From Rallus limicola (taxonomy: Eukaryota > Chordata > Aves > Gruiformes > Rallidae): a DNA stretch of 64,000 nt. The stretch covers positions 1 to 64,000 of the forward strand of contig JAKCOZ010000331.1 in assembly GCA_022605955.1 (NCBI GenBank), written 5' to 3'. Both the position numbers and the translations under genes were made by a program. The notes below the pieces were generated by a model. The model was given only the letters and a program-made list of their open reading frames with translations. It had not been told where the DNA came from and searched no databases. Shown one piece after another: positions 22,384 to 34,263 of this stretch; within the stretch, counting starts at the first letter, position 1, and the number at the start of each line of letters is the position of its first letter.

Positions 22384-25300
22384 GTTTTGAACTGCAGTCT
22401 GCTAGGGCCGAGAAAAGCACCGTAGGAGCTTCCAGGCATGTTCCCTCTTTCCAGGCAAAGGAAAAGGCTGAGAGCCAAAGTGACAGGGTCTGCTTGTGTG
22501 TCCTGGTAGGAGGTTTCAGACAAGCTATGCCTTTCAGGCCTAGCTTCTTTACTTTGGGAGTTATTGCTGGACGTTTAGCATGTTTTGAACTGCAGTCTGC
22601 TAGGGCCGAGAAAAGCACTGTAGGAGCTTCCAGGCATGTTCCCTCTTTCCAGGCAAAGGAAAAGGCTGAGAGCCAAAGTGACAGGGTCTGCTTGTGTGTC
22701 CTGTTAGGAGGTTTCAGACAAGCTTTGCCTTTCAGTCCTAGCTTCTTTACTTTGGGAGTTATTGCTGGACATTTAGCATGTTTTGAACTGCAGTCTGCTA
22801 GGGCCGAGAAAAGCACCGTAGGAGCTTCCAGGCATGTTCCCTCTTTCCAGGCAAAGGAAAGGGCTGAGAGCCAAAGTGACAGGGTCTGTTTGTGTGTCCT
22901 GTTAAGAGGTTTCAGACAAGCTATGCCTTTCAGTCCTAGCTTCTTTACTTTGGGAGTTATTGCTGGACGTTTAGCATGTTTTGAACTGCAGTCTGCTAGG
23001 GCCGAGAAAAGCACCGTAGGAGCTTCCAGGCATGTTCCCTCTTTCCAGGCAAAGGAAAAGGCTGAGAGCCAAAGTGACAGGGTCTGCTTGTGTGTCCTGT
23101 TAGGAGGTTTCAGACAAGCTATGCCTTTCATGCCTAGCTTCTTTACTTTGGGAGTTATTGCTGGACGTTTAGCATGTTTTGAACTGCAGTCTGCTAGGGC
23201 CGAGAAAAGCACCGTAGGAGCTTCCAGGCATGTTCCCTCTTTCCAGGCAAAGGAAAAGGCTGAGAGCCAAAGTGACAGGGTCTGCTTGTGTGTCCTGTTA
23301 GGAGGTTTCAGACAAGCTATGCCTTTCAGGCCTAGCTTCTTTACTTTGGGAGTTATTGCTGGACGTTTAGCATGTTTTGAACTGCAGTCTGCTAGGGCCG
23401 AGAAAAGCACCGTAGGAGGTTCCAGGCATGTTCCCTCTTTCCAGGCAAAGGAAAAGGCTGAGAGCCAAAGTGACAGGGTCTGCTTGTGTGTCCTGTTAGG
23501 AGGTTTCAGACAAGCTATGCCTTTCAGTCCTAGCTTCTTTACTTTGGGAGTTATTGCTGGACGTTTAGCATGTTTTGAACTGCAGTCTGCTAGGGCCGAG
23601 AAAAGCACCGTAGGAGCTTCCAGGCATGTTCCCTCTTTCCAGGCAAAGGAAAAGGCTGAGAGCCAAAGTGACAGGGTCTGCTTGTGTGTCCTGTTAGGAG
23701 GTTTCAGACAAGCTATGCCTTTCAGTCCTAGCTTCTTTACTTTGGGAGTTATTGCTGGACGTTTAGCATGTTTTGAACTGCAGTCTGCTAGGGCCGAGAA
23801 AAGCACCGTAGGAGCTTCCAGGCATGTTCCCTCTTTCCAGGCAAAGGAAAAGGCTGAGAGCCAAAGTGACAGGGTCTGCTTGTGTGTCCTGTTAGGAGGT
23901 TTCAGACAAGCTATGCCTTTCATGCCTAGCTTCTTTACTTTGGGAGTTATTGCTGGACGTTTAGCATGTTTTGAACTGCAGTCTGCTAGGGCCGAGAAAA
24001 GCACCGTAGGAGCTTCCAGGCATGTTCCCTCTTTCCAGGCAAAGGAAAAGGCTGAGAGCCAAAGTGACAGGGTCTGCTTGTGTGTCCTGTTAGGAGGTTT
24101 CAGACAAGCTATGCCTTTCAGTCCTAGCTTCTTTACTTTGGGAGTTATTGCTGGACGTTTAGCATGTTTTGAACTGCAGTCTGCTAGGGCCGAGAAAAGC
24201 ACCGTAGGAGCTTCCAGGCATGTTCCCTCTTTCCAGGCAAAGGAAAAGGCTGAGAGCCAAAGTGACAGGGTCTGCTTGTGTGTCCTGTTAGGAGGTTTCA
24301 GACAAGCTATGCCTTTCAGTCCTAGCTTCTTTACCTTGGGAGTTATTGCTGGACGTTTAGCATGTTTTGAACTGCAGTCTGCTAGGGCCGAGAAAAGCAC
24401 CGTAGGAGGTTCCAGGCATGTTCCCTCTTTCCAGGCAAAGGAAAAGGCTGAGAGCCAAAGTGACAGGGTCTGCTTGTGTGTCCTGTTAGGAGGTTTCAGA
24501 CAAGCTATGCCTTTCAGTCCTAGCTTCTTTACTTTGGGAGTTATTGCTGGACGTTTAGCATGTTTTGAACTGCAGTCTGCTAGGGCCGAGAAAAGCACCG
24601 TAGGAGCTTCCAGGCATGTTCCCTCTTTCCAGGCAAAGGAAAAGGCTGAGAGCCAAAGTGACAGGGTCTGCTTGTGTGTCCTGTTAGGAGGTTTCAGACA
24701 AGCTATGCCTTTCAGTCCTAGCTTCTTTACTTTGGGAGTTATTGCTGGACGTTTAGCATGTTTTGAACTGCAGTCTGCTAGGGCCGAGAAAAGCACCGTA
24801 GGAGCTTCCAGGCATGTTCCCTCTTTCCAGGCAAAGGAAAAGGCTGAGAGCCAAAGTGACAGGGTCTGCTTGTGTGTCCTGTTAGGAGGTTTCAGACAAG
24901 CTTTGCCTTTCAGTCCTAGCTTCTTTACTTTGGGAGTTATTGCTGGACATTTAGCATGTTTTGAACTGCAGTCTGCTAGGGCCGAGAAAAGCACCGTAGG
25001 AGGTTCCAGGCATGTTCCCTCTTTCCAGGCAAAGGAAAAGGCTGAGAGCCAAAGTGACAGGGTCTGCTTGTGTGTCCTGTTAGGAGGTTTCAGACAAGCT
25101 ATGCCTTTCAGTCCTAGCTTCTTTACTTTGGGAGTTATTGCTGGACGTTTAGCATGTTTTGAACTGCAGTCTGCTAGGGCCGAGAAAAGCACCGTAGGAG
25201 GTTCCAGGCATGTTCCCTCTTTCCAGGCAAAGGAAAAGGCTGAGAGCCAAAGTGACAGGGTCTGCTTGTGTGTCCTGTTAGGAGGTTTCAGACAAGCTAT

Positions 25301-26697
25301 GCCTTTCAGTCCTAGCTTCTTTACTTTGGGAGTTATTGCTGGACGTTTAGCATGTTTTGAACTGCAGTCTGCTAGGGCCGAGAAAAGCACCGTAGGAGGT
25401 TCCAGGCATGTTCCCTCTTTCCAGGCAAAGGAAAAGGCTGAGAGCCAAAGTGACAGGGTCTGCTTGTGTGTCCTGTTAGGAGGTTTCAGACAAGCTATGC
25501 CTTTCAGTCCTAGCTTCTTTACTTTGGGAGTTATTGCTGGACGTTTAGCATGTTTTGAACTGCAGTCTGCTAGGGCCGAGAAAAGCACCGTAGGAGGTTC
25601 CAGGCATGTTCCCTCTTTCCAGGCAAAGGAAAAGGCTGAGAGCCAAAGTGACAGGGTCTGCTTGTGTGTCCTGTTAGGAGGTTTCAGACAAGCTATGCCT
25701 TTCATGCCTAGCTTCTTTACTTTGGGAGTTATTGCTGGACGTTTAGCATGTTTTGAACTGCAGTCTGCTAGGGCCGAGAAAAGCACCGTAGGAGCTTCCA
25801 GGCATGTTCCCTCTTTCCAGGCAAAGGAAAAGGCTGAGAGCCAAAGTGACAGGGTCTGCTTGTGTGTCCTGTTAGGAGGTTTCAGACAAGCTATGCCTTT
25901 CATGCCTAGCTTCTTTACTTTGGGAGTTATTGCTGGACGTTTAGCATGTTTTGAACTGCAGTCTGCAAGGGCCGAGAAAAGCACCGTAGGAGGTTCCAGG
26001 CATGTTCCCTCTTTCCAGGCAAAGGAAAAGGCTGAGAGCCAAAGTGACAGGGTCTGCTTGTGTGTCCTGTTAGGAGGTTTCAGACAAGCTATGCCTTTCA
26101 TGCCTAGCTTCTTTACTTTGGGAGTTATTGCTGGACGTTTAGCATGTTTTGAACTGCAGTCTGCTAGGGCCGAGAAAAGCACCGTAGGAGCTTCCAGGCA
26201 TGTTCCCTCTTTCCAGGCAAAGGAAAAGGCTGAGAGCCAAAGTGACAGGGTCTGCTTGTGTGTCCTGTTAGGAGGTTTCAGACAAGCTATGCCTTTCATG
26301 CCTAGCTTCTTTACTTTGGGAGTTATTGCTGGACGTTTAGCATGTTTTGAACTGCAGTCTGCTAGGGCCGAGAAAAGCACCGTAGGAGCTTCCAGGCATG
26401 TTCCCTCTTTCCAGGCAAAGGAAAAGGCTGAGAGCCAAAGTGACAGGGTCTGCTTGTGTGTCCTGTTAGGAGGTTTCAGACAAGCTATGCCTTTCAGTCC
26501 TAGCTTCTTTACTTTGGGAGTTATTGCTGGACGTTTAGCATGTTTTGAACTGCAGTCTGCTAGGGCCGAGAAAAGCACCGTAGGAGGTTCCAGGCATGTT
26601 CCCTCTTTCCAGGCAAAGGAAAAGGCTGAGAGCCAAAGTGACAGGGTCTGCTTGTGTGTCCTGTTAGGAGGTTTCAGACAAGCTATGCCTTTCATGC

Positions 26698-26778
26698 CTA
26701 GCTTCATTAATTTGGGAGTTATTGCTGGACGTTTAGCATGTTTTGAACTGCAGTCTGCTAGGGCTGAGAAAAGCACCG
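26698..26778 (+). other. Unusually divergent stretch shared by two adjacent monomers
   Basis: Within about 80 bases there are three private or rare changes: gcttcattaa instead of gcttctttac (26706 and 26710), then gctgag at 26765. Most monomers carry far fewer changes. No partner copy with the cattaa change was seen in the window. Confidence 0.6.
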
Positions 26779-28136
26779 TAGGAGCTTCCAGGCATGTTCC
26801 CTCTTTCCAGGCAAAGGAAAAGGCTGAGAGCCAAAGTGACAGGGTCTGCTTGTGTGTCCTGTTAGGAGGTTTCAGACAAGCTATGCCTTTCAGTCCTAGC
26901 TTCTTTACTTTGGGAGTTATTGCTGGACGTTTAGCATGTTTTGAACTGCAGTCTGCTAGGGCCGAGAAAAGCACCGTAGGAGCTTCCAGGCATGTTCCCT
27001 CTTTCCAGGCAAAGGAAAAGGCTGAGAGCCAAAGTGACAGGGTCTGCTTGTGTGTCCTGTTAGGAGGTTTCAGACAAGCTATGCCTTTCAGTCCTAGCTT
27101 CTTTACTTTGGGAGTTATTGCTGGACGTTTAGCATGTTTTGAACTGCAGTCTGCTAGGGCCGAGAAAAGCACCGTAGGAGCTTCCAGGCATGTTCCCTCT
27201 TTCCAGGCAAAGGAAAAGGCTGAGAGCCAAAGTGACAGGGTCTGCTTGTGTGTCCTGTTAGGAGGTTTCAGACAAGCTATGCCTTTCAGTCCTAGCTTCT
27301 TTACTTTGGGAGTTATTGCTGGACGTTTAGCATGTTTTGAACTGCAGTCTGCTAGGGCCGAGAAAAGCACCGTAGGAGCTTCCAGGCATGTTCCCTCTTT
27401 CCAGGCAAAGGAAAAGGCTGAGAGCCAAAGTGACAGGGTCTGCTTGTGTGTCCTGGTAGGAGGTTTCAGACAAGCTATGCCTTTCAGGCCTAGCTTCTTT
27501 ACTTTGGGAGTTATTGCTGGACGTTTAGCATGTTTTGAACTGCAGTCTGCTAGGGCCGAGAAAAGCACCGTAGGAGCTTCCAGGCATGTTCCCTCTTTCC
27601 AGGCAAAGGAAAAGGCTGAGAGCCAAAGTGACAGGGTCTGCTTGTGTGTCCTGTTAGGAGGTTTCAGACAAGCTATGCCTTTCATGCCTAGCTTCTTTAC
27701 TTTGGGAGTTATTGCTGGACGTTTAGCATGTTTTGAACTGCAGTCTGCTAGGGCCGAGAAAAGCACCGTAGGAGCTTCCAGGCATGTTCCCTCTTTCCAG
27801 GCAAAGGAAAAGGCTGAGAGCCAAAGTGACAGGGTCTGCTTGTGTGTCCTGTTAGGAGGTTTCAGACAAGCTATGCCTTTCATGCCTAGCTTCTTTACTT
27901 TGGGAGTTATTGCTGGACGTTTAGCATGTTTTGAACTGCAGTCTGCTAGGGCCGAGAAAAGCACCGTAGGAGGTTCCAGGCATGTTCCCTCTTTCCAGGC
28001 AAAGGAAAAGGCTGAGAGCCAAAGTGACAGGGTCTGCTTGTGTGTCCTGTTAGGAGGTTTCAGACAAGCTATGCCTTTCAGTCCTAGCTTCTTTACTTTG
28101 GGAGTTATTGCTGGACGTTTAGCATGTTTTGAACTG

Positions 28137-28138
28137 AG
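28137..28138 (+). other. Loss of the PstI site in one monomer
   Basis: The sequence gaactgaggtctgc replaces gaactgcagtctgc, a two-base change that destroys ctgcag. I noticed no other monomer without this site, so a PstI digest should give an occasional dimer here. Confidence 0.65.
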
Positions 28139-30180
28139 GTCTGCTAGGGCCGAGAAAAGCACCGTAGGAGCTTCCAGGCATGTTCCCTCTTTCCAGGCAA
28201 AGGAAAAGGCTGAGAGCCAAAGTGACAGGGTCTGCTTGTGTGTCCTGTTAGGAGGTTTCAGACAAGCTATGCCTTTCAGTCCTAGCTTCTTTACTTTGGG
28301 AGTTATTGCTGGACGTTTAGCATGTTTTGAACTGCAGTCTGCTAGGGCCGAGAAAAGCACCGTAGGAGCTTCCAGGCATGTTCCCTCTTTCCAGGCAAAG
28401 GAAAAGGCTGAGAGCCAAAGTGACAGGGTCTGCTTGTGTGTCCTGTTAGGAGGTTTCAGACAAGCTATGCCTTTCATGCCTAGCTTCTTTACTTTGGGAG
28501 TTATTGCTGGACGTTTAGCATGTTTTGAACTGCAGTCTGCTAGGGCCGAGAAAAGCACCGTAGGAGGTTCCAGGCATGTTCCCTCTTTCCAGGCAAAGGA
28601 AAAGGCTGAGAGCCAAAGTGACAGGGTCTGCTTGTGTGTCCTGTTAGGAGGTTTCAGACAAGCTATGCCTTTCAGTCCTAGCTTCTTTACTTTGGGAGTT
28701 ATTGCTGGACGTTTAGCATGTTTTGAACTGCAGTCTGCTAGGGCCGAGAAAAGCACCGTAGGAGCTTCCAGGCATGTTCCCTCTTTCCAGGCAAAGGAAA
28801 AGGCTGAGAGCCAAAGTGACAGGGTTTGTTTGTGTGTCCTGTTAGGAGGTTTCAGACAAGCTATGCCTTTCAGTCCTAGCTTCTTTACTTTGGGAGTTAT
28901 TGCTGGACGTTTAGCATGTTTTGAACTGCAGTCTGCTAGGGCCGAGAAAAGCACCGTAGGAGCTTCCAGGCATGTTCCCTCTTTCCAGGCAAAGGAAAAG
29001 GCTGAGAGCCAAAGTGACAGGGTCTGCTTGTGTGTCCTGTTAGGAGTTTTCAGACAAGCTATGCCTTTCAGTCCTAGCTTCTTTACTTTGGGAGTTATTG
29101 CTGGACGTTTAGCATGTTTTGAACTGCAGTCTGCTAGGGCCGAGAAAAGCACCGTAGGAGCTTCCAGGCATGTTCCCTCTTTCCAGGCAAAGGAAAAGGC
29201 TGAGAGCCAAAGTGACAGGGTCTGTTTGTGTATCCCGTTAAGAGGTTTCAGACAAGCTATGCCTTTCAGGCCTAGCTTCTTTACTTTGGGAGTTATTGCT
29301 GGACGTTTAGCATGTTTTGAACTGCAGTCTGCTAGGGCCGAGAAAAGCACCGTAGGAGCTTCCAGGCATGTTCCCTCTTTCCAGGCAAAGGAAAAGGCTG
29401 AGAGCCAAAGTGACAGGGTCTGCTTGTGTGTCCTGTTAGGAGGTTTCAGACAAGCTATGCCTTTCAGTCCTAGCTTCTTTACTTTGGGAGTTATTGCTGG
29501 ACGTTTAGCATGTTTTGAACTGCAGTCTGCTAGGGCCGAGAAAAGCACCGTAGGAGCTTCCAGGCATGTTCCCTCTTTCCAGGCAAAGGAAAAGGCTGAG
29601 AGCCAAAGTGACAGGGTCTGCTTGTGTGTCCTGTTAGGAGGTTTCAGACAAGCTATGCCTTTCATGCCTAGCTTCTTTACTTTGGGAGTTATTGCTGGAC
29701 GTTTAGCATGTTTTGAACTGCAGTCTGCTAGGGCCGAGAAAAGCACCGTAGGAGCTTCCAGGCATGTTCCCTCTTTCCAGGCAAAGGAAAAGGCTGAGAG
29801 CCAAAGTGACAGGGTCTGCTTGTGTGTCCTGTTAGGAGGTTTCAGACAAGCTATGCCTTTCAGTCCTAGCTTCTTTACTTTGGGAGTTATTGCTGGACGT
29901 TTAGCATGTTTTGAACTGCAGTCTGCTAGGGCCGAGAAAAGCACCGTAGGAGCTTCCAGGCATGTTCCCTCTTTCCAGGCAAAGGAAAAGGCTGAGAGCC
30001 AAAGTGACAGGGTCTGCTTGTGTGTCCTGTTAGGAGGTTTCAGACAAGCTATGCCTTTCAGTCCTAGCTTCTTTACTTTGGGAGTTATTGCTGGACGTTT
30101 AGCATGTTTTGAACTGCAGTCTGCTAGGGCCGAGAAAAGCACCGTAGGAGCTTCCAGGCATGTTCCCTCTTTCCAGGCAA

Positions 30181-32140
30181 AAGAAAAAGGCTGAGAGCCA
30201 AAGTGACAGGGTCTGCTTGTGTGTCCTGTTAGGAGGTTTCAGACAAGCTATGCCTTTCAGTCCTAGCTTCTTTACTTTGGGAGTTATTGCTGGACGTTTA
30301 GCATGTTTTGAACTGCAGTCTGCTAGGGCCGAGAAAAGCACCGTAGGAGGTTCCAGGCATGTTCCCTCTTTCCAGGCAAAGGAAAAGGCTGAGAGCCAAA
30401 GTGACAGGGTCTGCTTGTGTGTCCTGTTAGGAGGTTTCAGACAAGCTATGCCTTTCAGTCCTAGCTTCTTTACTTTGGGAGTTATTGCTGGACGTTTAGC
30501 ATGTTTTGAACTGCAGTCTGCTAGGGCCGAGAAAAGCACCGTAGGAGCTTCCAGGCATGTTCCCTCTTTCCAGGCAAAGGAAAAGGCTGAGAGCCAAAGT
30601 GACAGGGTCTGCTTGTGTGTCCTGTTAGGAGGTTTCAGACAAGCTATGCCTTTCAGTCCTAGCTTCTTTACTTTGGGAGTTATTGCTGGACGTTTAGCAT
30701 GTTTTGAACTGCAGTCTGCTAGGGCCGAGAAAAGCACCGTAGGAGCTTCCAGGCATGTTCCCTCTTTCCAGGCAAAGGAAAAGGCTGAGAGCCAAAGTGA
30801 CAGGGTCTGCTTGTGTGTCCTGTTAGGAGGTTTCAGACAAGCTATGCCTTTCAGTCCTAGCTTCTTTACTTTGGGAGTTATTGCTGGACGTTTAGCATGT
30901 TTTGAACTGCAGTCTGCTAGGGCCGAGAAAAGCACCGTAGGAGCTTCCAGGCATGTTCCCTCTTTCCAGGCAAAGGAAAAGGCTGAGAGCCAAAGTGACA
31001 GGGTCTGCTTGTGTGTCCTGTTAGGAGGTTTCAGACAAGCTATGCCTTTCAGTCCTAGCTTCTTTACTTTGGGAGTTATTGCTGGACGTTTAGCATGTTT
31101 TGAACTGCAGTCTGCTAGGGCCGAGAAAAGCACCGTAGGAGCTTCCAGGCATGTTCCCTCTTTCCAGGCAAAGGAAAAGGCTGAGAGCCAAAGTGACAGG
31201 GTCTGCTTGTGTGTCCTGTTAGGAGGTTTCAGACAAGCTATGCCTTTCAGTCCTAGCTTCTTTACTTTGGGAGTTATTGCTGGACGTTTAGCATGTTTTG
31301 AACTGCAGTCTGCTAGGGCCGAGAAAAGCACCGTAGGAGCTTCCAGGCATGTTCCCTCTTTCCAGGCAAAGGAAAAGGCTGAGAGCCAAAGTGACAGGGT
31401 CTGCTTGTGTGTCCTGTTAGGAGGTTTCAGACAAGCTATGCCTTTCAGTCCTAGCTTCTTTACTTTGGGAGTTATTGCTGGACGTTTAGCATGTTTTGAA
31501 CTGCAGTCTGCTAGGGCCGAGAAAAGCACCGTAGGAGCTTCCAGGCATGTTCCCTCTTTCCAGGCAAAGGAAAAGGCTGAGAGCCAAAGTGACAGGGTCT
31601 GCTTGTGTGTCCTGTTAGGAGGTTTCAGACAAGCTATGCCTTTCAGTCCTAGCTTCTTTACTTTGGGAGTTATTGCTGGACGTTTAGCATGTTTTGAACT
31701 GCAGTCTGCTAGGGCCGAGAAAAGCACCGTAGGAGCTTCCAGGCATGTTCCCTCTTTCCAGGCAAAGGAAAAGGCTGAGAGCCAAAGTGACAGGGTCTGT
31801 TTGTGTGTCCCGTTAAGAGGTTTCAGACAAGCTATGCCTTTCAGGCCTAGCTTCTTTACTTTGGGAGTTATTGCTGGACGTTTAGCATGTTTTGAACTGC
31901 AGTCTGCTAGGGCCGAGAAAAGCACCGTAGGAGCTTCCAGGCATGTTCCCTCTTTCCAGGCAAAGGAAAAGGCTGAGAGCCAAAGTGACAGGGTCTGCTT
32001 GTGTGTCCTGTTAGGAGGTTTCAGACAAGCTATGCCTTTCATGCCTAGCTTCTTTACTTTGGGAGTTATTGCTGGACGTTTAGCATGTTTTGAACTGCAG
32101 TCTGCTAGGGCCGAGAAAAGCACCGCAGGAGCTTCTAGCA
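30181..32140 (+). repeat. Phase-shifted segment bounded by a +1 insertion and a -1 deletion
   Basis: Around 30178-30188 the usual aaaggaaaa reads aaaagaaaaa (one G to A and one extra A). Around 32131-32140 the usual ttccaggcatg reads ttctagcatg (one base lost), next to a private gcagg at 32125. Between these points monomers are perfectly 198 bp but displaced by one base relative to the flanks, and the total length is restored on the right. Both reading frames are shifted in this segment and restored after it. Confidence 0.9.
30503..31690 (+). repeat. Second run of six consecutive consensus-type monomers
   Basis: Monomers starting at 30503, 30701, 30899, 31097, 31295 and 31493 are all C46/cagtcc and look identical by eye. 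The run ends at a monomer with tctgtttg, cccgttaagagg and caggcc (31691-31888). The same cccgttaagagg variant is found near 29234 and 41312. Confidence 0.7.
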
Positions 32141-33273
32141 TGTTCCCTCTTTCCAGGCAAAGGAAAAGGCTGAGAGCCAAAGTGACAGGGTCTGCTTGTG
32201 TGTCCTGTTAGGAGGTTTCAGACAAGCTATGCCTTTCATGCCTAGCTTCTTTACTTTGGGAGTTATTGCTGGACGTTTAGCATGTTTTGAACTGCAGTCT
32301 GCTAGGGCCGAGAAAAGCACCGTAGGAGGTTCCAGGCATGTTCCCTCTTTCCAGGCAAAGGAAAAGGCTGAGAGCCAAAGTGACAGGGTCTGCTTGTGTG
32401 TCCTGTTAGGAGGTTTCAGACAAGCTATGCCTTTCAGTCCTAGCTTCTTTACTTTGGGAGTTATTGCTGGACGTTTAGCATGTTTTGAACTGCAGTCTGC
32501 TAGGGCCGAGAAAAGCACCGTAGGAGCTTCCAGGCATGTTCCCTCTTTCCAGGCAAAGGAAAAGGCTGAGAGCCAAAGTGACAGGGTCTGCTTGTGTGTC
32601 CTGTTAGGAGGTTTCAGACAAGCTATGCCTTTCAGTCCTAGCTTCTTTACTTTGGGAGTTATTGCTGGACGTTTAGCATGTTTTGAACTGCAGTCTGCTA
32701 GGGCCGAGAAAAGCACCGTAGGAGGTTCCAGGCATGTTCCCTCTTTCCAGGCAAAGGAAAAGGCTGAGAGCCAAAGTGACAGGGTCTGCTTGTGTGTCCT
32801 GTTAGGAGGTTTCAGACAAGCTATGCCTTTCAGTCCTAGCTTCTTTACTTTGGGAGTTATTGCTGGACGTTTAGCATGTTTTGAACTGCAGTCTGCTAGG
32901 GCCGAGAAAAGCACCGTAGGAGGTTCCAGGCATGTTCCCTCTTTCCAGGCAAAGGAAAAGGCTGAGAGCCAAAGTGACAGGGTCTGCTTGTGTGTCCTGT
33001 TAGGAGGTTTCAGACAAGCTATGCCTTTCAGTCCTAGCTTCTTTACTTTGGGAGTTATTGCTGGACGTTTAGCATGTTTTGAACTGCAGTCTGCTAGGGC
33101 CGAGAAAAGCACCGTAGGAGCTTCCAGGCATGTTCCCTCTTTCCAGGCAAAGGAAAAGGCTGAGAGCCAAAGTGACAGGGTTTGTTTGTGTGTCCTGTTA
33201 GGAGGTTTCAGACAAGCTATGCCTTTCAGTCCTAGCTTCTTTACTTTGGGAGTTATTGCTGGACGTTTAGCAT

Positions 33274-34263
33274 GTTTTGAACTGCAGTCTGCTAGGGCCG
33301 AGAAAAGCACCGTAGGAGCTTCCAGGCATGTTCCCTCTTTCCAGGCAAAGGAAAAGGCTGAGAGCCAAAGTGACAGGGTCTGCTTGTGTGTCCTGGTAGG
33401 AGGTTTCAGACAAGCTATGCCTTTCAGTCCTAGCTTCTTTACTTTGGGAGTTATTGCTGGACGTTTAGCATGTTTTGAACTGCAGTCTGCTAGGGCCGAG
33501 AAAAGCACCGTAGGAGCTTCCAGGCATGTTCCCTCTTTCCAGGCAAAGGAAAAGGCTGAGAGCCAAAGTGACAGGGTCTGTTTGTGTGTCCTGTTAAGAG
33601 GTTTCAGACAAGCTATGCCTTTCAGGCCTAGCTTCTTTACTTTGGGAGTTATTGCTGGACGTTTAGCATGTTTTGAACTGCAGTCTGCTAGGGCCGAGAA
33701 AAGCACCGTAGGAGCTTCCAGGCATGTTCCCTCTTTCCAGGCAAAGGAAAAGGCTGAGAGCCAAAGTGACAGGGTCTGCTTGTGTGTCCTGTTAGGAGGT
33801 TTCAGACAAGCTATGCCTTTCATGCCTAGCTTCTTTACTTTGGGAGTTATTGCTGGACGTTTAGCATGTTTTGAACTGCAGTCTGCTAGGGCCGAGAAAA
33901 GCACTGTAGGAGGTTCCAGGCATGTTCCCTCTTTCCAGGCAAAGGAAAAGGCTGAGAGCCAAAGTGACAGGGTCTGCTTGTGTGTCCTGTTAGGAGGTTT
34001 CAGACAAGCTATGCCTTTCATGCCTAGCTTCTTTACTTTGGGAGTTATTGCTGGACGTTTAGCATGTTTTGAACTGCAGTCTGCTAGGGCCGAGAAAAGC
34101 ACCGTAGGATCTTCCAGGCATGTTCCCTCTTTCCAGGCAAAGGAAAAGGCTGAGAGCCAAAGTGACAGGGTCTGCTTGTGTGTCCTGTTAGGAGGTTTCA
34201 GACAAGCTATGCCTTTCAGGCCTAGCTTCTTTACTTTGGGAGTTATTGCTGGACGTTTAGCAT
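33274..34263 (+). repeat. Five-monomer haplotype block with distant copies at 42382-43371 and 44560-44955
   Basis: The order ctggtagg (33396), then tctgtttg/ttaagagg/caggcc, then a further monomer, then G46/catgcc, then the rare taggatctt (34110) with caggcc recurs 9,108 bases (46 monomers) later at 42504 and 43218. The pair cactgtagg (33905) and taggatctt (34110) also recurs at 44597 and 44802, 10,692 bases (54 monomers) away. The rare taggatgtt likewise pairs 35298 with 44208. These are long-range copies that do not fit a single spacing. Confidence 0.75.
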
